Assembly (NCBI RefSeq): GCF_902167145.1 | Contig: NC_050102.1 | Location: 4,526,850 to 4,590,849, forward strand | Direction of reading: 5' to 3' | Origin: Zea mays | Taxonomy: Eukaryota; Streptophyta; Magnoliopsida; Poales; Poaceae | DNA: 64,000 bases | Translations under genes and position numbers: made by a program | Notes under the pieces: generated by a model | Databases searched by the model: none | What the model was told of the DNA's origin: nothing | Seen by the model: only the letters and a program-made list of their open reading frames with translations | Shown: positions 1-8,998 of the stretch, one piece after another | Layout of the letters: each line of letters begins with the position of its first letter | Numbering within the stretch: position 1 is the first letter of the stretch

Positions 1-170
1 AGCTTGATCCGTGAAAAAAAAAGTTTCTTAAGCTTCGGAGCGCCGAAGGTCTCAAAAACACCTTCCCTGAGCTCGTTGTCGAGAAACGATTCAATTTCCC
101 TGCGAGCGGGTGTCCGCCTGGTGTAAAACTTCTGGCGCTTCGCCTTCTTACCTGCGGCACTATATAAACA

Positions 171-178
171 GACGAGTA
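171..178 (+). promoter_or_regulatory. TATA box upstream of the antisense aORF
   Basis: TATATAAA lies 158 bp upstream of the aORF start codon and reads on the plus strand, opposite to the element's own transcription. Element G has TATAAATA at 63411-63418, 143 bp upstream of the same gene. A block resembling CCGAAGGTC...AACACCTTCCCT precedes both (about 43-74 here, 63327-63353 in G). This suggests the aORF has its own promoter. Motif only; no transcript evidence. Confidence 0.55.
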
Positions 179-335
179 GGTGTGAAGTTACCACAGCATT
201 CATTGCTATTTGCACTGTTTTCCTGCCAAAATTTTAACCATCGCCGAAGCTTGTCTGTTAGAAACGAACGAAGCTCCAGTTTGAAACCTGCTTCGGAGGA
301 AGAAAATTTTAAAGTTTCACAAGTTCATAATTGAA

Positions 336-3236
336 ATGGCCAGAATCCGCTCTACCGCCAGGGTTGAGCGCGAGGGGGAGGAAACTGAAGCTTCGGAGAC
401 TGTCCCTATCTCCGAAGCCATGCAACGATCCGGGCTAGTGACTTCGGAAAAGATTCCTATTGATGATGCAGAACTGGCAATCGCTGAAGCAGAAGGAGAA
501 GATGCTGAGGAAACTGACCCCGAAGATGATTATCACCTTGCCACGCCAAGCAAACCCAGCCATTTGGACTTCGGGAAATCTACTGTTTCGAAGGCTGATT
601 TGTCCAAGATGGTAAAGTCAGGCTATTTTACTGAAAACCAAAAGAAGCTACTACGCTTCGGGGGAGAAGAGACTACCCCAAAGCCGGAGAAAGATGAAAT
701 TGTTATTTTTAAAAGCTTCTTAAAGGCTGGGTTGAGATTCCCCCTTCATGGGATTATTGCAGAGATATTGAAGAATTTTGGAATCTATTTTCACCAGCTA
801 ACCCCTAACGCTATCGTTAGGCTTAGTGTTTATATTTGGGCACTCCGAAGCCAGGCGGTGGAACCGTTTGCTGACAGCTTTTGCCGAGTTCACGAACTGC
901 ACTATCAGACAAAGGCTAGAAAGGATGGATTACATGAGAATTTTGGTTGCTATAATTTTGCTTACCGGAAAACTACGAAGTATCCTGTGATCAGCTACCG
1001 AAGCAAATGGGCAGCAGGGTGGAAATCGGAATGGTTCTACGTCAAGGTTGATGACGATAAGGAAAAGCTTGTACAGAGTCCACTTGAACTGACCTTCGGA
1101 GAAACCCGCCCCTAGTGCCACATGTTACCAGAGGGTCCGACTCAAAAAGCAATGTATGAATTCAAAATAATTGCAGAGAATATCAGTACAAGGGACCTGG
1201 TCCAGGAATTCTTGGCTTTCAAAGTTTTCCCTAGTGTAAAAGAGTGGGAAATGCCGAAGCTGGAGGGGGAAAAGAAAAAAGGTGAACTTGTACGTTTGCC
1301 TTACTACTTCAAATTTAAGAAATACTTTAAAACTCCTTGCCAAGAGTGGCTGGATACGATTGAAGTGATGTGCAACGAAATACTTGGTAATTATTCCAAG
1401 AAAGAAGATCAATTGATGACTGCAGCCTTCGGCACCCGTCCAAAACGAAGGCTGAATCGAGTGTTGGACGCCTTGGGCTTCGAATACCCAGACTACGAAG
1501 ATCTGAACAAAGGTGCCGGGGGCCAAAAAAGGAAAAGGGCAACTGAAGCCTTAGATGAAGGTGAAAAAGAACCAATAAAGAAGAAAATTCAAAAGAAAAG
1601 GAAAGCTTCTTCTCCGAAGCAACAAATATCCGAAGCAGAAGAAACCCCCGCATCGCCTTCTGCTGCTGTTGTTGAGGAAATTCTGAAGGTAATGACTGAA
1701 TCCTTACCTGCGAAGCTAAGTCCACTGGGTCCTCAACTGACAAAGTTTTTTCAGAAGGACAGGGAGCCCGAGAAATCAAGGAAAACAATCAAGGCAAAGA
1801 AACAAAGAATCATTACCGTGACAGAGGTAATTGACAAAACGCCTCCAAGAGCTTCGGCCCAAAAAACACGAGCGGCTGCAGAGGGAGCAGATATTGAAAT
1901 TGCACCTTCGGAGGCCGCAGCCGCCGAAGTTACCTCAGCTGAAGATTTGAATTTAGAGAGCACAATTGAACATATTGACCAAATGCTGCTAGACATGGCT
2001 GCAGAAGAAGCTGCTACTGCTGCCGGAGAGACTGTGACCGTAGCGTCAAAGAAAGGAAAAGAAATTGCTGACGAAGCTTCAGAAAACGAAGCCTTCGCGT
2101 TCCAAAACTTAGTTGGAGAACATCTAACAAAAGCTGAAATAGAAGAGCTTAAAGAGTATGCCCAATCCTGTGGATACAAACCTGGGGCACTCCTCTTCGG
2201 AGGCGTTGATGATGAGAAATTAGAGTGTATTCGGGACCAAACAGGGGCCAAAGTTATTAGTACTCTGTCCAAGAGTATTGGATTCCCGAAGCTAGAAGCA
2301 GATATCAGCCGCTACCGACGACAACATGTCGTTGGTAGTTTGTTTTACTCCAACTTCAAGGTAAATGACTTGTCCCTTAACTTTTATTGCTTCTAATAAA
2401 AACATGTCTGACGAAGGTTGTGTTTGTGTAGAGTATGCTATTGAGCAAAGCCTTGCAAATGCAGCAAGATCTTGAAGATAAAAAGCATGAAGTTATAATT
2501 GGAAATTTGGAAAACAAAATAAAGGAGCAATCAGATGCTTTTGAGAAAAAGAACTTTGAGCTCCAGGCAGCCGAAGGTTTACTGGCGGAAGCTGAAGCAA
2601 AAATATCAGAACTGAATTCGAAGCTTCTCCGCCAGTCTGAGCAGTTCGAACAAGAAAAACAAGATCTCAATGCAAAACTTGAAGCCGAAGCTCAGCAAAA
2701 TTCGGATTTGAGAAAACTACTGACAAATCTTCAAGAAAAATGCCTGGAATTTAGCAACAAGTGCATTCAACGACTAAGAAAGATTTTTTACTCGGTTGGA
2801 GCTAGCAGCGAAAAGTTTACCCCCTCAGCTGAAGATCTACCAAAGACCTTCGAACACATTGAGGGGGAGATTGACGAGCTCGACGAAGTCATAGCTGGGC
2901 ACGGTGACTTCTGTGCCTGGGTGGCTTCTCGAGGGACTGCTGCAGCCTTCATGAAGGCTGGCTGTGATCATGGGAAAATTGTCAATAGGCCAAATTTTAC
3001 TTTGTCACCATCAATCCTGGATGACATCCCTGATCTCGCCCGAAGCATCTCGAATCGATTTGTAAAAATGATATGGACAAAAGGTGGTCGAGAGAAAGCT
3101 GGAGACGAAGCTCGTAGCCACCTTGATCCAGTAAGAAATCATACCTTGTGCTTACCTTTTCCTGTAAACTTGATTCTTACTTCCAACGACCTTATTCATG
3201 TAGAATGACGAAGCCGAAGCTGATGATCAAAAGTAA
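336..3236 (+). CDS. Spliced antisense additional ORF (PF04195-type), one in-frame TAG
   Basis: Three exons are proposed: 336-2360, 2432-3130 and 3204-3236, about 918 codons with TAA at 3234-3236. Both introns are GT-AG, 71 and 73 bp, phase 0, and the frame continues across them. Residues about 79-258 contain a block with FLKAGLRFPL, recalled from the 'putative gypsy type transposon' family (PF04195). A lysine/arginine cluster near residues 397-424 looks like a nuclear localisation signal. Alanine/glutamate-rich low-complexity sequence follows, and exon 2 opens with a long coiled coil. A TAG at 1113-1115 interrupts the frame, while the next codons continue in the same frame, so this copy is probably a single-hit pseudogene. 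The function is unknown; aORFs of this kind are described in Tat elements. The gene runs head-on towards pol. Confidence 0.75.
1113..1115 (+). other. In-frame TAG inside aORF exon 1
   Basis: The frame opening at 336 meets TAG here. The following open stretch (from 1116, next ATG at 1122) is in the same frame, 786 nt after the first ATG, and continues to the first splice donor. A single substitution, for example CAG or AAG to TAG, is the simplest explanation. Read-through cannot be excluded from sequence. Confidence 0.8.
2361..2431 (+). other. Predicted intron 1 of aORF (GT-AG, phase 0)
   Basis: The donor is AAG|GTAAAT and the acceptor TGTTTGTGTAG. The 71-bp interval is T-rich and carries an in-frame stop (TAA at 2394-2396) if unspliced. 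Removing it joins codon AAG (2358-2360) to AGT ATG (2432-2437) in frame and leads directly into the coiled-coil segment. Confidence 0.75.
3131..3203 (+). other. Predicted intron 2 of aORF (GT-AG, phase 0)
   Basis: The donor is CCA|GTAAGA and the acceptor TTCATGTAG, 73 bp apart. Splicing replaces a poor hydrophobic tail that stops at 3206 with a short acidic last exon (3204-3236). That exon ends in TAA and matches the acidic, alanine-rich character of the rest of the protein. Confidence 0.72.
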
Positions 3237-3475
3237 TGCCGAAACCGAAGCTCCTTGGAGATTTAGATGGTGGACTGCAAACAGTACTTGAAAAACCTTT
3301 GAGACAACTTTTGTAAATGTAAACAAAAACTTGTTTTTAATGTATGCTGTTCATACCTTGTAATATATCCTTAACCTTTCACTGATGTATGAGAAATGCT
3401 TTGATGTGGACGAAATTTTCTTTTTTGAGCCGAAGGCGAAAAAACACCTTCCCTTCTTTTCGTACGCAACGAAGC

Positions 3476-3715
3476 ATAGAAAACAACATTTTCCTTTTTC
3501 CCGAAGCTCTCCTTCATAGAAAACAACATTTTCCTTTTCTCCGAAGCTCTCCTTTATAGAAAACAACATTTTCCTTTTCTCCGAAGCTCTCCTTCACAGA
3601 AAACAACATTTTCCCTTTCTCCGAAGCTCTCCTTCACAGAAAACAACATTTTCCTTTTCTCCGAAGCTCTCCTTCACAGAAAACAACATTTTCCTTTTCT
3701 CCGAAGTTCTCCTTC
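3476..3715. repeat. Tandem array, six 40-bp units
   Basis: Units begin at 3476, 3516, 3556, 3596, 3636 and 3676. Each contains AGAAAACAACATTTTCC followed by CCGAAGCTCTCCTTC, with only a few substitutions between units. The array lies in the spacer between the aORF and pol. It is not a CRISPR array, because no unique spacers separate the units. Confidence 0.92.
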
Positions 3716-3910
3716 ATAAAAATTTTTCCCTTTCTTTTTTCTCTTCTTGCCGAAGCAACCATTTCATGCGATGAAGATGATTATCCTACATATGCCTAGA
3801 TGAATGTTTATGAATGCAAATGGTATGATGTAATGTGATGTGCAAATGAATGGCCAAACACGTATCCGAAGCCATATTCATAGCCATTATTTTCTTAAAA
3901 ACAATCACAC

Positions 3911-4160
3911 CTCAGCTCTGCATTCCCTTAGGAACGACTTTGGAGCTTCTTCGCCTTTACTTTTGGCGGAATCAGCGTTGACTTTTCGCTGTAAGCTCTG
4001 CATTCCCTTAGGAACGTCTTTGGAGCTTCTTCGCCTTTTACTTAGGCGGTATAAGCTCTGCATTCCCTTAGGAACGTCTTTGGAGCTTCTTCGCCTTTTA
4101 CTTAGGCGGTATAAGCTCTGCATTCCCTTAGGAACATCTTTGGAGCTTCTTCGTTTTTAC
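3911..4160. repeat. Tandem array of about 60-bp units (one 80-bp unit)
   Basis: Units start near 3911, 3991, 4051 and 4111 and share AGCTCTGCATTCCCTTAGGA followed by CTTTGGAGCTTCTTCG. The first interval is 80 bp and the next two are 60 bp. The last unit is diverged at its end. A short ORF across the array exists on each strand, but it is simply the repeat translated. Confidence 0.9.
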
Positions 4161-4339
4161 TTTTTGGCACTCGATGGTGCGCTCTCAGCTTTTACATTTA
4201 CATTCTTTGGGGGATTTTGCTCTTATACGACTAAAAAAGGAAATTACATATGCTGGCCCCATTAAAAACCTTTCTCCCCCTTTGGAAAGGAAAAGGGTGC
4301 CATGAAAGAAAAAATAAAAATGTGATAAATTACATCGAA

Positions 4340-7300
4340 TTATACATAATATCGTCGAAGCTCATCCGCATTCCAAGACCTAGGAATGTCATTGCCGTCC
4401 ATATCTTTCAATCTGTATGAACCAGGTCTTGACGAAGATGCTACTAAGAAAGGCCCGTCCCATTTCAATTGCAATTTGCCCACTGTTTCCGGGTTGGCCA
4501 CCCTCCGAAGCACCAAGTGCCCTGGCTCAATATTTTTTAGCCGAACCTTTCTATCCCGCCATTTAACTGTTTCAGCTTGATATTTATTGATATTCTCCAC
4601 GGCTTGCAGTCTGATCCCTTCTAAAGCATCTTTTTCTACAGAATAAGCAGCTTCGGAATCTGATTCTGCCGAAGCTACTATCCTTATTGATCCGGTTTTA
4701 GCTTCCTCTGGAGTTATTGCTTCGTCACCGAATAACAATTTGAATGGAGTGAAGCCTGTAGACCTTGATGTTGTCGTGTTGTGACTCCACACCACTTTGA
4801 TTAACTGATCTGGCCATTTTCCTCTGGGTTGATTGAAGATTAGCTTCATTATTCCTGTCATTATAATGTCGTTGGCTCTTTCAACGAGTCCATTTGACTC
4901 CGGGTGCCTAACTGATGCAAAATGGATCTTCGTACCAATTTGGTCACAAAAATCCCTGAAAGCTTCGGAGTCAAACTGTGTCCCATTGTCCACAGTGATG
5001 GCCTTTGGCACCCCGAAACGACAAACAATATTCTGCCAGAAGAACTTTTGGACGGTGGCCGAAGTTATTGTTGCTAAAGGCTTCGCCTCAATCCATTTAG
5101 AAAAATATTCCACAGCTACTACAACATATCTCAGGTTCCCTTGGGCCGGTGGTAATGGACCTAACAAGTCAAGGCCCCACCTTTGCAATGGCCAAGTGGG
5201 TTGTATGAGCTGTGTTAGGGACGAAGGTTGTTTTTGATTTCTTGCACATTTCTGACAACCTTCGCACTTTTGAACCAATTCTGCTGCATCCGAAGCTGCC
5301 TTCGGCCAATAAAACCCTTGACGGAAAATTTTTCCGAGTAACGGCCTAGATCCGATGTGAGATCCACACAGGCCTGCATGAATTTCTTTCATTAACTCTA
5401 TACCTTCGGTTCTGGATAAGCATTTGAGCAGCGGAGCACAAACTCCATGTTTGTACAACTCCCCTTCTATCATGACATATGGGCGAGCTCTTGCTTCTAT
5501 CCTCTTGTTATAAGCTTCGTCATCTGAAAGAAATTTACCCTGAAGGTAAGAGATGATCTCGGTTCTCCAATCTTCGCTAAAAACAGGAGATATATTAAGA
5601 ACTGCTCTTTCAAGAAGTTCCACCGAAGGTGCTTTTATTGTTTCGAAGAATACATCCGAAGGTAAAGGCAGCCCCTGTGCTGCTGACTTAGCTAGCAGAT
5701 CAGCATGCTCATTTTGTCCTCGAGGAATATTCTTGACAGAAAACCCTTCGAAGGAAGCTTCAACTCTTCGAACCATATCCAGATATTTTTCAAGCTTCGG
5801 ATCCTTGGCCTTGCAACTTTTGTCGATATGACCCGAAACAACCTGGGAATCAGTTTTAAGTATGGCCCTTCTGATTCCCATTGCTTTTAACTTCCGAAGA
5901 CCTAGAACCAATGCTTCGTACTCAGCAATGTTATTTGTGCAATTAAAATCAAGTTTTGCCGCATAACAAATTTTGACTTTGGAAGGTGAAACCAACACAG
6001 CAGCCGCTCCTGCTCCGAAGGTTCCCCAAGATCCATCACAAAACACTGTCCAGGCTTCGTTGTCTTTATTCGTTTCCTCCTCCTGAGCCCCTGGCGTCCA
6101 ATCAGCAATAAAGTCTGCCAGTGCCTGTGACTGAATCGAAGATCTATGAACATATTCAATACAAAATTCATTGAGTTCTGCAGCCCATTTTCCAATCCTT
6201 CCAGTAGCTTCTCGATTCCTCATAATATCCTTCAGAGGTTGTGATGAAGGAACAATTATGTTGTAAGCTTGGAAATAGTGCCGAAGCTTCCTGGAGGCCA
6301 TCAAGACAGCATACAATACCTTCTCCAGTTCTGTATAATTTTTCTTTGACAAACTAAGAACCTCGGATACAAAATATATTGGGGCCGGCCTTTTGACTTG
6401 ACCATCAAGCTTCTCCTGAACAAGCGCTGCACTTACCGCTGAGTACGAAGCTGCCACATATAACAATAAAGGAGCCCCTGGCATTGGTGGAGTCAATGTT
6501 GTTAGATCTATCAAATACTGTTTCAGTTCTTCGAAAGCCTTCTGCTGGATTGGTCCCCATTGAAAGACTTCGGCCGACTTCAGCACTTCGAAGAATGGTA
6601 AATTTCTCTCTGCCGATCTGGATATGAATCTATTGAGAGATGCCAACCTTCCTGTCAATCTTTGAGCCCCCTTCTTTGTAGTTGGTGGCTCCATCCGAAG
6701 TATAGCTTCAATTTTACCTGGATTGACTTCAATTCCCTTTGTTGAAACCAAGCATCCAAAAAATTTCCCCTTCTTTACTCCGAAGACACATTTTTCTGGA
6801 TTTAACTTTAAGCCAGCTTGCCTGAAACTGGCGAAGGTCTCCTGCAGATCAGCAATATGATTCTCCTGCTTCGTGCTTTTGACAATGATGTCATCAACAT
6901 AAGTTAACACATTTCTGCCTATTTGAGATTGAAGAACCTTCGCAGTCATTCGACTGAAACTTCCTCCAGCGTTTTTGAGCCCCTCAGGCATCCGAAGATA
7001 GCAATATGTGCCACTTGGAGTGATGAAGCTAGTCTTCGGCTCATCTTCCTTCTTCATCCAAATTTGGTGATAGCCTGAATAGCAGTCTAACAGACTCATG
7101 AGCTCTGACGAAGCTGCTGCATCAACTAAAGAGTCTATCCTTGGTAGTGGGAATTCATCCTTCGGACAAGCCTTGTTAAGATCTGTAAAATCGATGCACA
7201 TTCGCCACTTGCCATTGGCCTTTTTTACCATAACAGTGTTAGCCAGCCATTCTGGGTACTTCACTTCTCTAATAACTCCTGCACTAAGGAGTCTTTTGAC

Positions 7301-8293
7301 TTCGTTGCGAGCACCTTCGGCCTTATCATCTGACATTTTCCGAAGCCTTTGCTTTCTGGGTCTGAAGGATGGATCGACATTGAGCGAGTGCTCAATAACA
7401 TCCCTATTAACTCCGCATAGATCATTGGCTGACCATGCAAAAACATCCTTGTTATTGAACAAAAACCTTATCAAGGTTTTCTCCTGCTCTCCGGATAACT
7501 GAGAGCCTAACAGCACCTTCTGCTCTGCTATGTCCTCACATAAGAGCATAGGCTTCGGCTGGTCTGCTGAAGCTGCTTTCTCCCTTCTGAATTTGTACTG
7601 TTCACAAGCTTCAGCTCCATCTATGTTATGGATTGCTTTTGAGTCAGTCCAATTACCTTCGGCCCTTCTTGCAGCTTCCTGACTTCCATGGATAGCGATG
7701 GGTCCCTGATCCGAAGGTATCTTCATGCAAAGATAGGCAGGATGAAGGATTGCTTCGAAAGCATTGAGAGTTCCACGACCAATAATTGCATTGTAAGGGT
7801 ATTCCATGTCGACAATGTCAAACACAACTTGTTCAGTTCTAGTGTTGTTGATGAACCCGAAGGTCACTGACATGGTGATCTTGCCCAATGCCACAATCTG
7901 TCTTCCTCCGAAGCCACAGAGAGGATGTGTGGCATCATGAATCTTATCTTCTGGCTCTTGCATTTGTCTGAAGGCCTTAGCAAATATGATGTCAGCTGCA
8001 CTGCCTGTGTCAACCAAGACATTGTGGACCAGAAATCCTTTGATAACACAAGAGATAACCATGGCATCGTTGTGTGGGTAATCTTTGAGCTGAAGGTCCT
8101 CTTGGGAGAAGGTAATAGGAATGTGAGACCATCTTGACTTGATGAAGGGTCCTTGCACCCCAACATGCTGTACCCTTCTCTGTGCTTCCTTCTTCTGTTT
8201 CTTGTTAGCTGGCTCTGAGGACGAGCCACCTATGATCGGGAGCACCAGCTTCGGGTCCGAAGCAGCTCCAGCTTGGTTGTTGAACGAAGCCAT
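4340..8293 (-). CDS. pol: Intact gypsy pol: protease, RT, two RNase H, integrase; no gag
   Basis: This is one uninterrupted minus-strand frame. It is open to 8356, but the likely start is the ATG at 8293 because the first 21 codons overlap the primer-binding region and LTR end. In order it holds an aspartic protease motif DTGSA (8011-8003), reverse transcriptase with YVDD (about 6901-6890), a connection RNase H fold (YVAASYSAV), a second RNase H beginning with FCDGS and carrying the TNNIAEYEAL motif, the integrase HHCC finger, and a D, D, E core including VDNGTQFD and PESNGLVERAN. The dual RNase H is typical of Tat elements. Only about 60-70 residues precede the protease-linked region, so no capsid or CCHC zinc knuckle is present. 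The product would cleave, reverse-transcribe and integrate element cDNA. No stop codon interrupts it. Confidence 0.9.
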   Translation of the reverse strand: MASFNNQAGAASDPKLVLPIIGGSSSEPANKKQKKEAQRRVQHVGVQGPFIKSRWSHIPITFSQEDLQLKDYPHNDAMVISCVIKGFLVHNVLVDTGSAADIIFAKAFRQMQEPEDKIHDATHPLCGFGGRQIVALGKITMSVTFGFINNTRTEQVVFDIVDMEYPYNAIIGRGTLNAFEAILHPAYLCMKIPSDQGPIAIHGSQEAARRAEGNWTDSKAIHNIDGAEACEQYKFRREKAASADQPKPMLLCEDIAEQKVLLGSQLSGEQEKTLIRFLFNNKDVFAWSANDLCGVNRDVIEHSLNVDPSFRPRKQRLRKMSDDKAEGARNEVKRLLSAGVIREVKYPEWLANTVMVKKANGKWRMCIDFTDLNKACPKDEFPLPRIDSLVDAAASSELMSLLDCYSGYHQIWMKKEDEPKTSFITPSGTYCYLRMPEGLKNAGGSFSRMTAKVLQSQIGRNVLTYVDDIIVKSTKQENHIADLQETFASFRQAGLKLNPEKCVFGVKKGKFFGCLVSTKGIEVNPGKIEAILRMEPPTTKKGAQRLTGRLASLNRFISRSAERNLPFFEVLKSAEVFQWGPIQQKAFEELKQYLIDLTTLTPPMPGAPLLLYVAASYSAVSAALVQEKLDGQVKRPAPIYFVSEVLSLSKKNYTELEKVLYAVLMASRKLRHYFQAYNIIVPSSQPLKDIMRNREATGRIGKWAAELNEFCIEYVHRSSIQSQALADFIADWTPGAQEEETNKDNEAWTVFCDGSWGTFGAGAAAVLVSPSKVKICYAAKLDFNCTNNIAEYEALVLGLRKLKAMGIRRAILKTDSQVVSGHIDKSCKAKDPKLEKYLDMVRRVEASFEGFSVKNIPRGQNEHADLLAKSAAQGLPLPSDVFFETIKAPSVELLERAVLNISPVFSEDWRTEIISYLQGKFLSDDEAYNKRIEARARPYVMIEGELYKHGVCAPLLKCLSRTEGIELMKEIHAGLCGSHIGSRPLLGKIFRQGFYWPKAASDAAELVQKCEGCQKCARNQKQPSSLTQLIQPTWPLQRWGLDLLGPLPPAQGNLRYVVVAVEYFSKWIEAKPLATITSATVQKFFWQNIVCRFGVPKAITVDNGTQFDSEAFRDFCDQIGTKIHFASVRHPESNGLVERANDIIMTGIMKLIFNQPRGKWPDQLIKVVWSHNTTTSRSTGFTPFKLLFGDEAITPEEAKTGSIRIVASAESDSEAAYSVEKDALEGIRLQAVENINKYQAETVKWRDRKVRLKNIEPGHLVLRRVANPETVGKLQLKWDGPFLVASSSRPGSYRLKDMDGNDIPRSWNADELRRYYV

Positions 8294-8323
8294 CAGCTCA
8301 AAAAGTGGAAGTGAGTTCACCGG

Positions 8324-8336
8324 AGGTGGGCGCCAA
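8324..8336 (-). other. Primer-binding site of element A
   Basis: On the minus strand TTGGCGCCCACC follows directly after the LTR end (CAAGTCCCCAACA). TGGCGCC-type primer sites next to the 5' LTR are common in plant gypsy elements. The exact tRNA is not assigned. Confidence 0.65.
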
Positions 8337-8669
8337 TGTTGGGGACTTGCTCTCAAATGCTATGAATTAAGAACAAGGCAACATAAAATGTTAAATGATA
8401 CTGTCCTTCATCCGTGGAGCATTATTCCTTTGAGGATAATGAGTCTTGGACGAAGGTTGATGAGAGTATTATTACGAAGTTGAGCCTTCGTAATAAACTT
8501 TCAATAAACATTGTAAAATATTATAGAATAAAAGGTACAAAAATAGATGAATGAATCACAGATGTATCATATTATTTTCACTTAATATATTGAATCATTA
8601 AATACAATGATACCTATGCCTTGACAAAGATTGAATTCCGAGAGATGAGATTGCAAAAAACCAGAATCC

Positions 8670-8695
8670 GTGAACAGTAACGGAATACTGTTCAC
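8670..8695 (-). other. Perfect 10-bp inverted repeat at the presumed transcript start
   Basis: The arms GTGAACAGTA (8670-8679) and TACTGTTCAC (8686-8695) pair perfectly across a 6-nt loop. The structure lies just downstream of the minus-strand TATA box, so it would be at or near the 5' end of element RNA. Element G has identical arms and a different 6-nt loop (62931-62956). Confidence 0.7.
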
Positions 8696-8696
8696 T

Positions 8697-8703
8697 ATTT
8701 ATA
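8697..8703 (-). promoter_or_regulatory. LTR TATA box of element A
   Basis: TATAAAT on the minus strand sits upstream of pol. The inverted repeat at 8670-8695 begins immediately downstream of it. The same arrangement occurs in element G at 62958-62965. Confidence 0.6.
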
Positions 8704-8998
8704 GGCACAGGACGCAGCCTGTGAGAAATTACAAGTATGCCCCTTATAAAAACTTACAACATTGACTCAGACCTTTATGGACTAAAAGGTCATTCTATCT
8801 TTAAGTCGGTTTGCAATGCCGAAGCTTTACGAAGAGGAACCTTCGGCTATCTTATACAAACAGCTTCATCCGAGGATCGCTTCTCTCTATAAGACCTTCG
8901 GCGACGAAGCATGGACCCAACAATTCCCATCCTCCATTCTCTCCAGCTGCTTACCGAGCTTGATGTCTTTCTGGAAGATCTTTCGAGGGTCGTCTTCC

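Larger units (their letters stand above)
3237..4339. other. Non-coding spacer between two convergent genes of element A
   Basis: This stretch separates the 3' end of the plus-strand aORF from the 3' end of the minus-strand pol. It is AT-rich, has no convincing ORF, and contains the two tandem arrays annotated separately (3476-3715 and 3911-4160). It would hold the 3' UTR of the aORF transcript, for example around the AT-rich stretch 3300-3370. Confidence 0.7.
1..8922 (-). mobile_element. Tat-lineage Ty3/gypsy element A (left end outside window)
   Basis: Read on the minus strand, the element has a 5' LTR (8337-8922), a primer-binding site, a pol gene with two RNase H-like domains, a non-coding stretch with two tandem arrays, and an aORF in the opposite orientation before the 3' LTR. 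A second RNase H domain and an antisense aORF between pol and the 3' LTR are known for the Tat lineage (Grande/Ogre relatives). The first bases of the window match internal sequence about 70 bp inside the corresponding LTR of element G, so the missing 3' LTR probably ends only a few tens of bases to the left. The hexamer CTTCGG/CCGAAG is very frequent throughout. No gag domain is present. The family name is not certain. Confidence 0.85.
8337..8922 (-). repeat. 5' LTR of element A (586 bp)
   Basis: On the plus strand the LTR reads TGTTGGGGACTTG...GACCCAACA, with inverted TG/CA termini. Its left end joins the primer-binding site. The interior matches the LTR of element G (62589-63255) in blocks: the ends, the AAGAACAAGGCAAC segment, the TATA and hairpin region, and ATCTTTAAGTCGGTT. 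A minus-strand TATAAATAG lies at about 8697-8703. The right boundary is inferred from the CCAACA terminus; the other LTR is outside the window, so the TSD (ATTCC on this side) cannot be checked. Confidence 0.75.

Noticed and set aside
3476..4160. Regular repeats resembling a CRISPR array
   Set aside because: Units are directly contiguous without unique spacers and lie in a eukaryotic retrotransposon, so they are ordinary tandem repeats.
4386..8483. Plus-strand ORFs opposite pol of element A (for example 4833-5237 and 7098-7502)
   Set aside because: They are antisense shadows of the long conserved minus-strand pol frame with no domain of their own.
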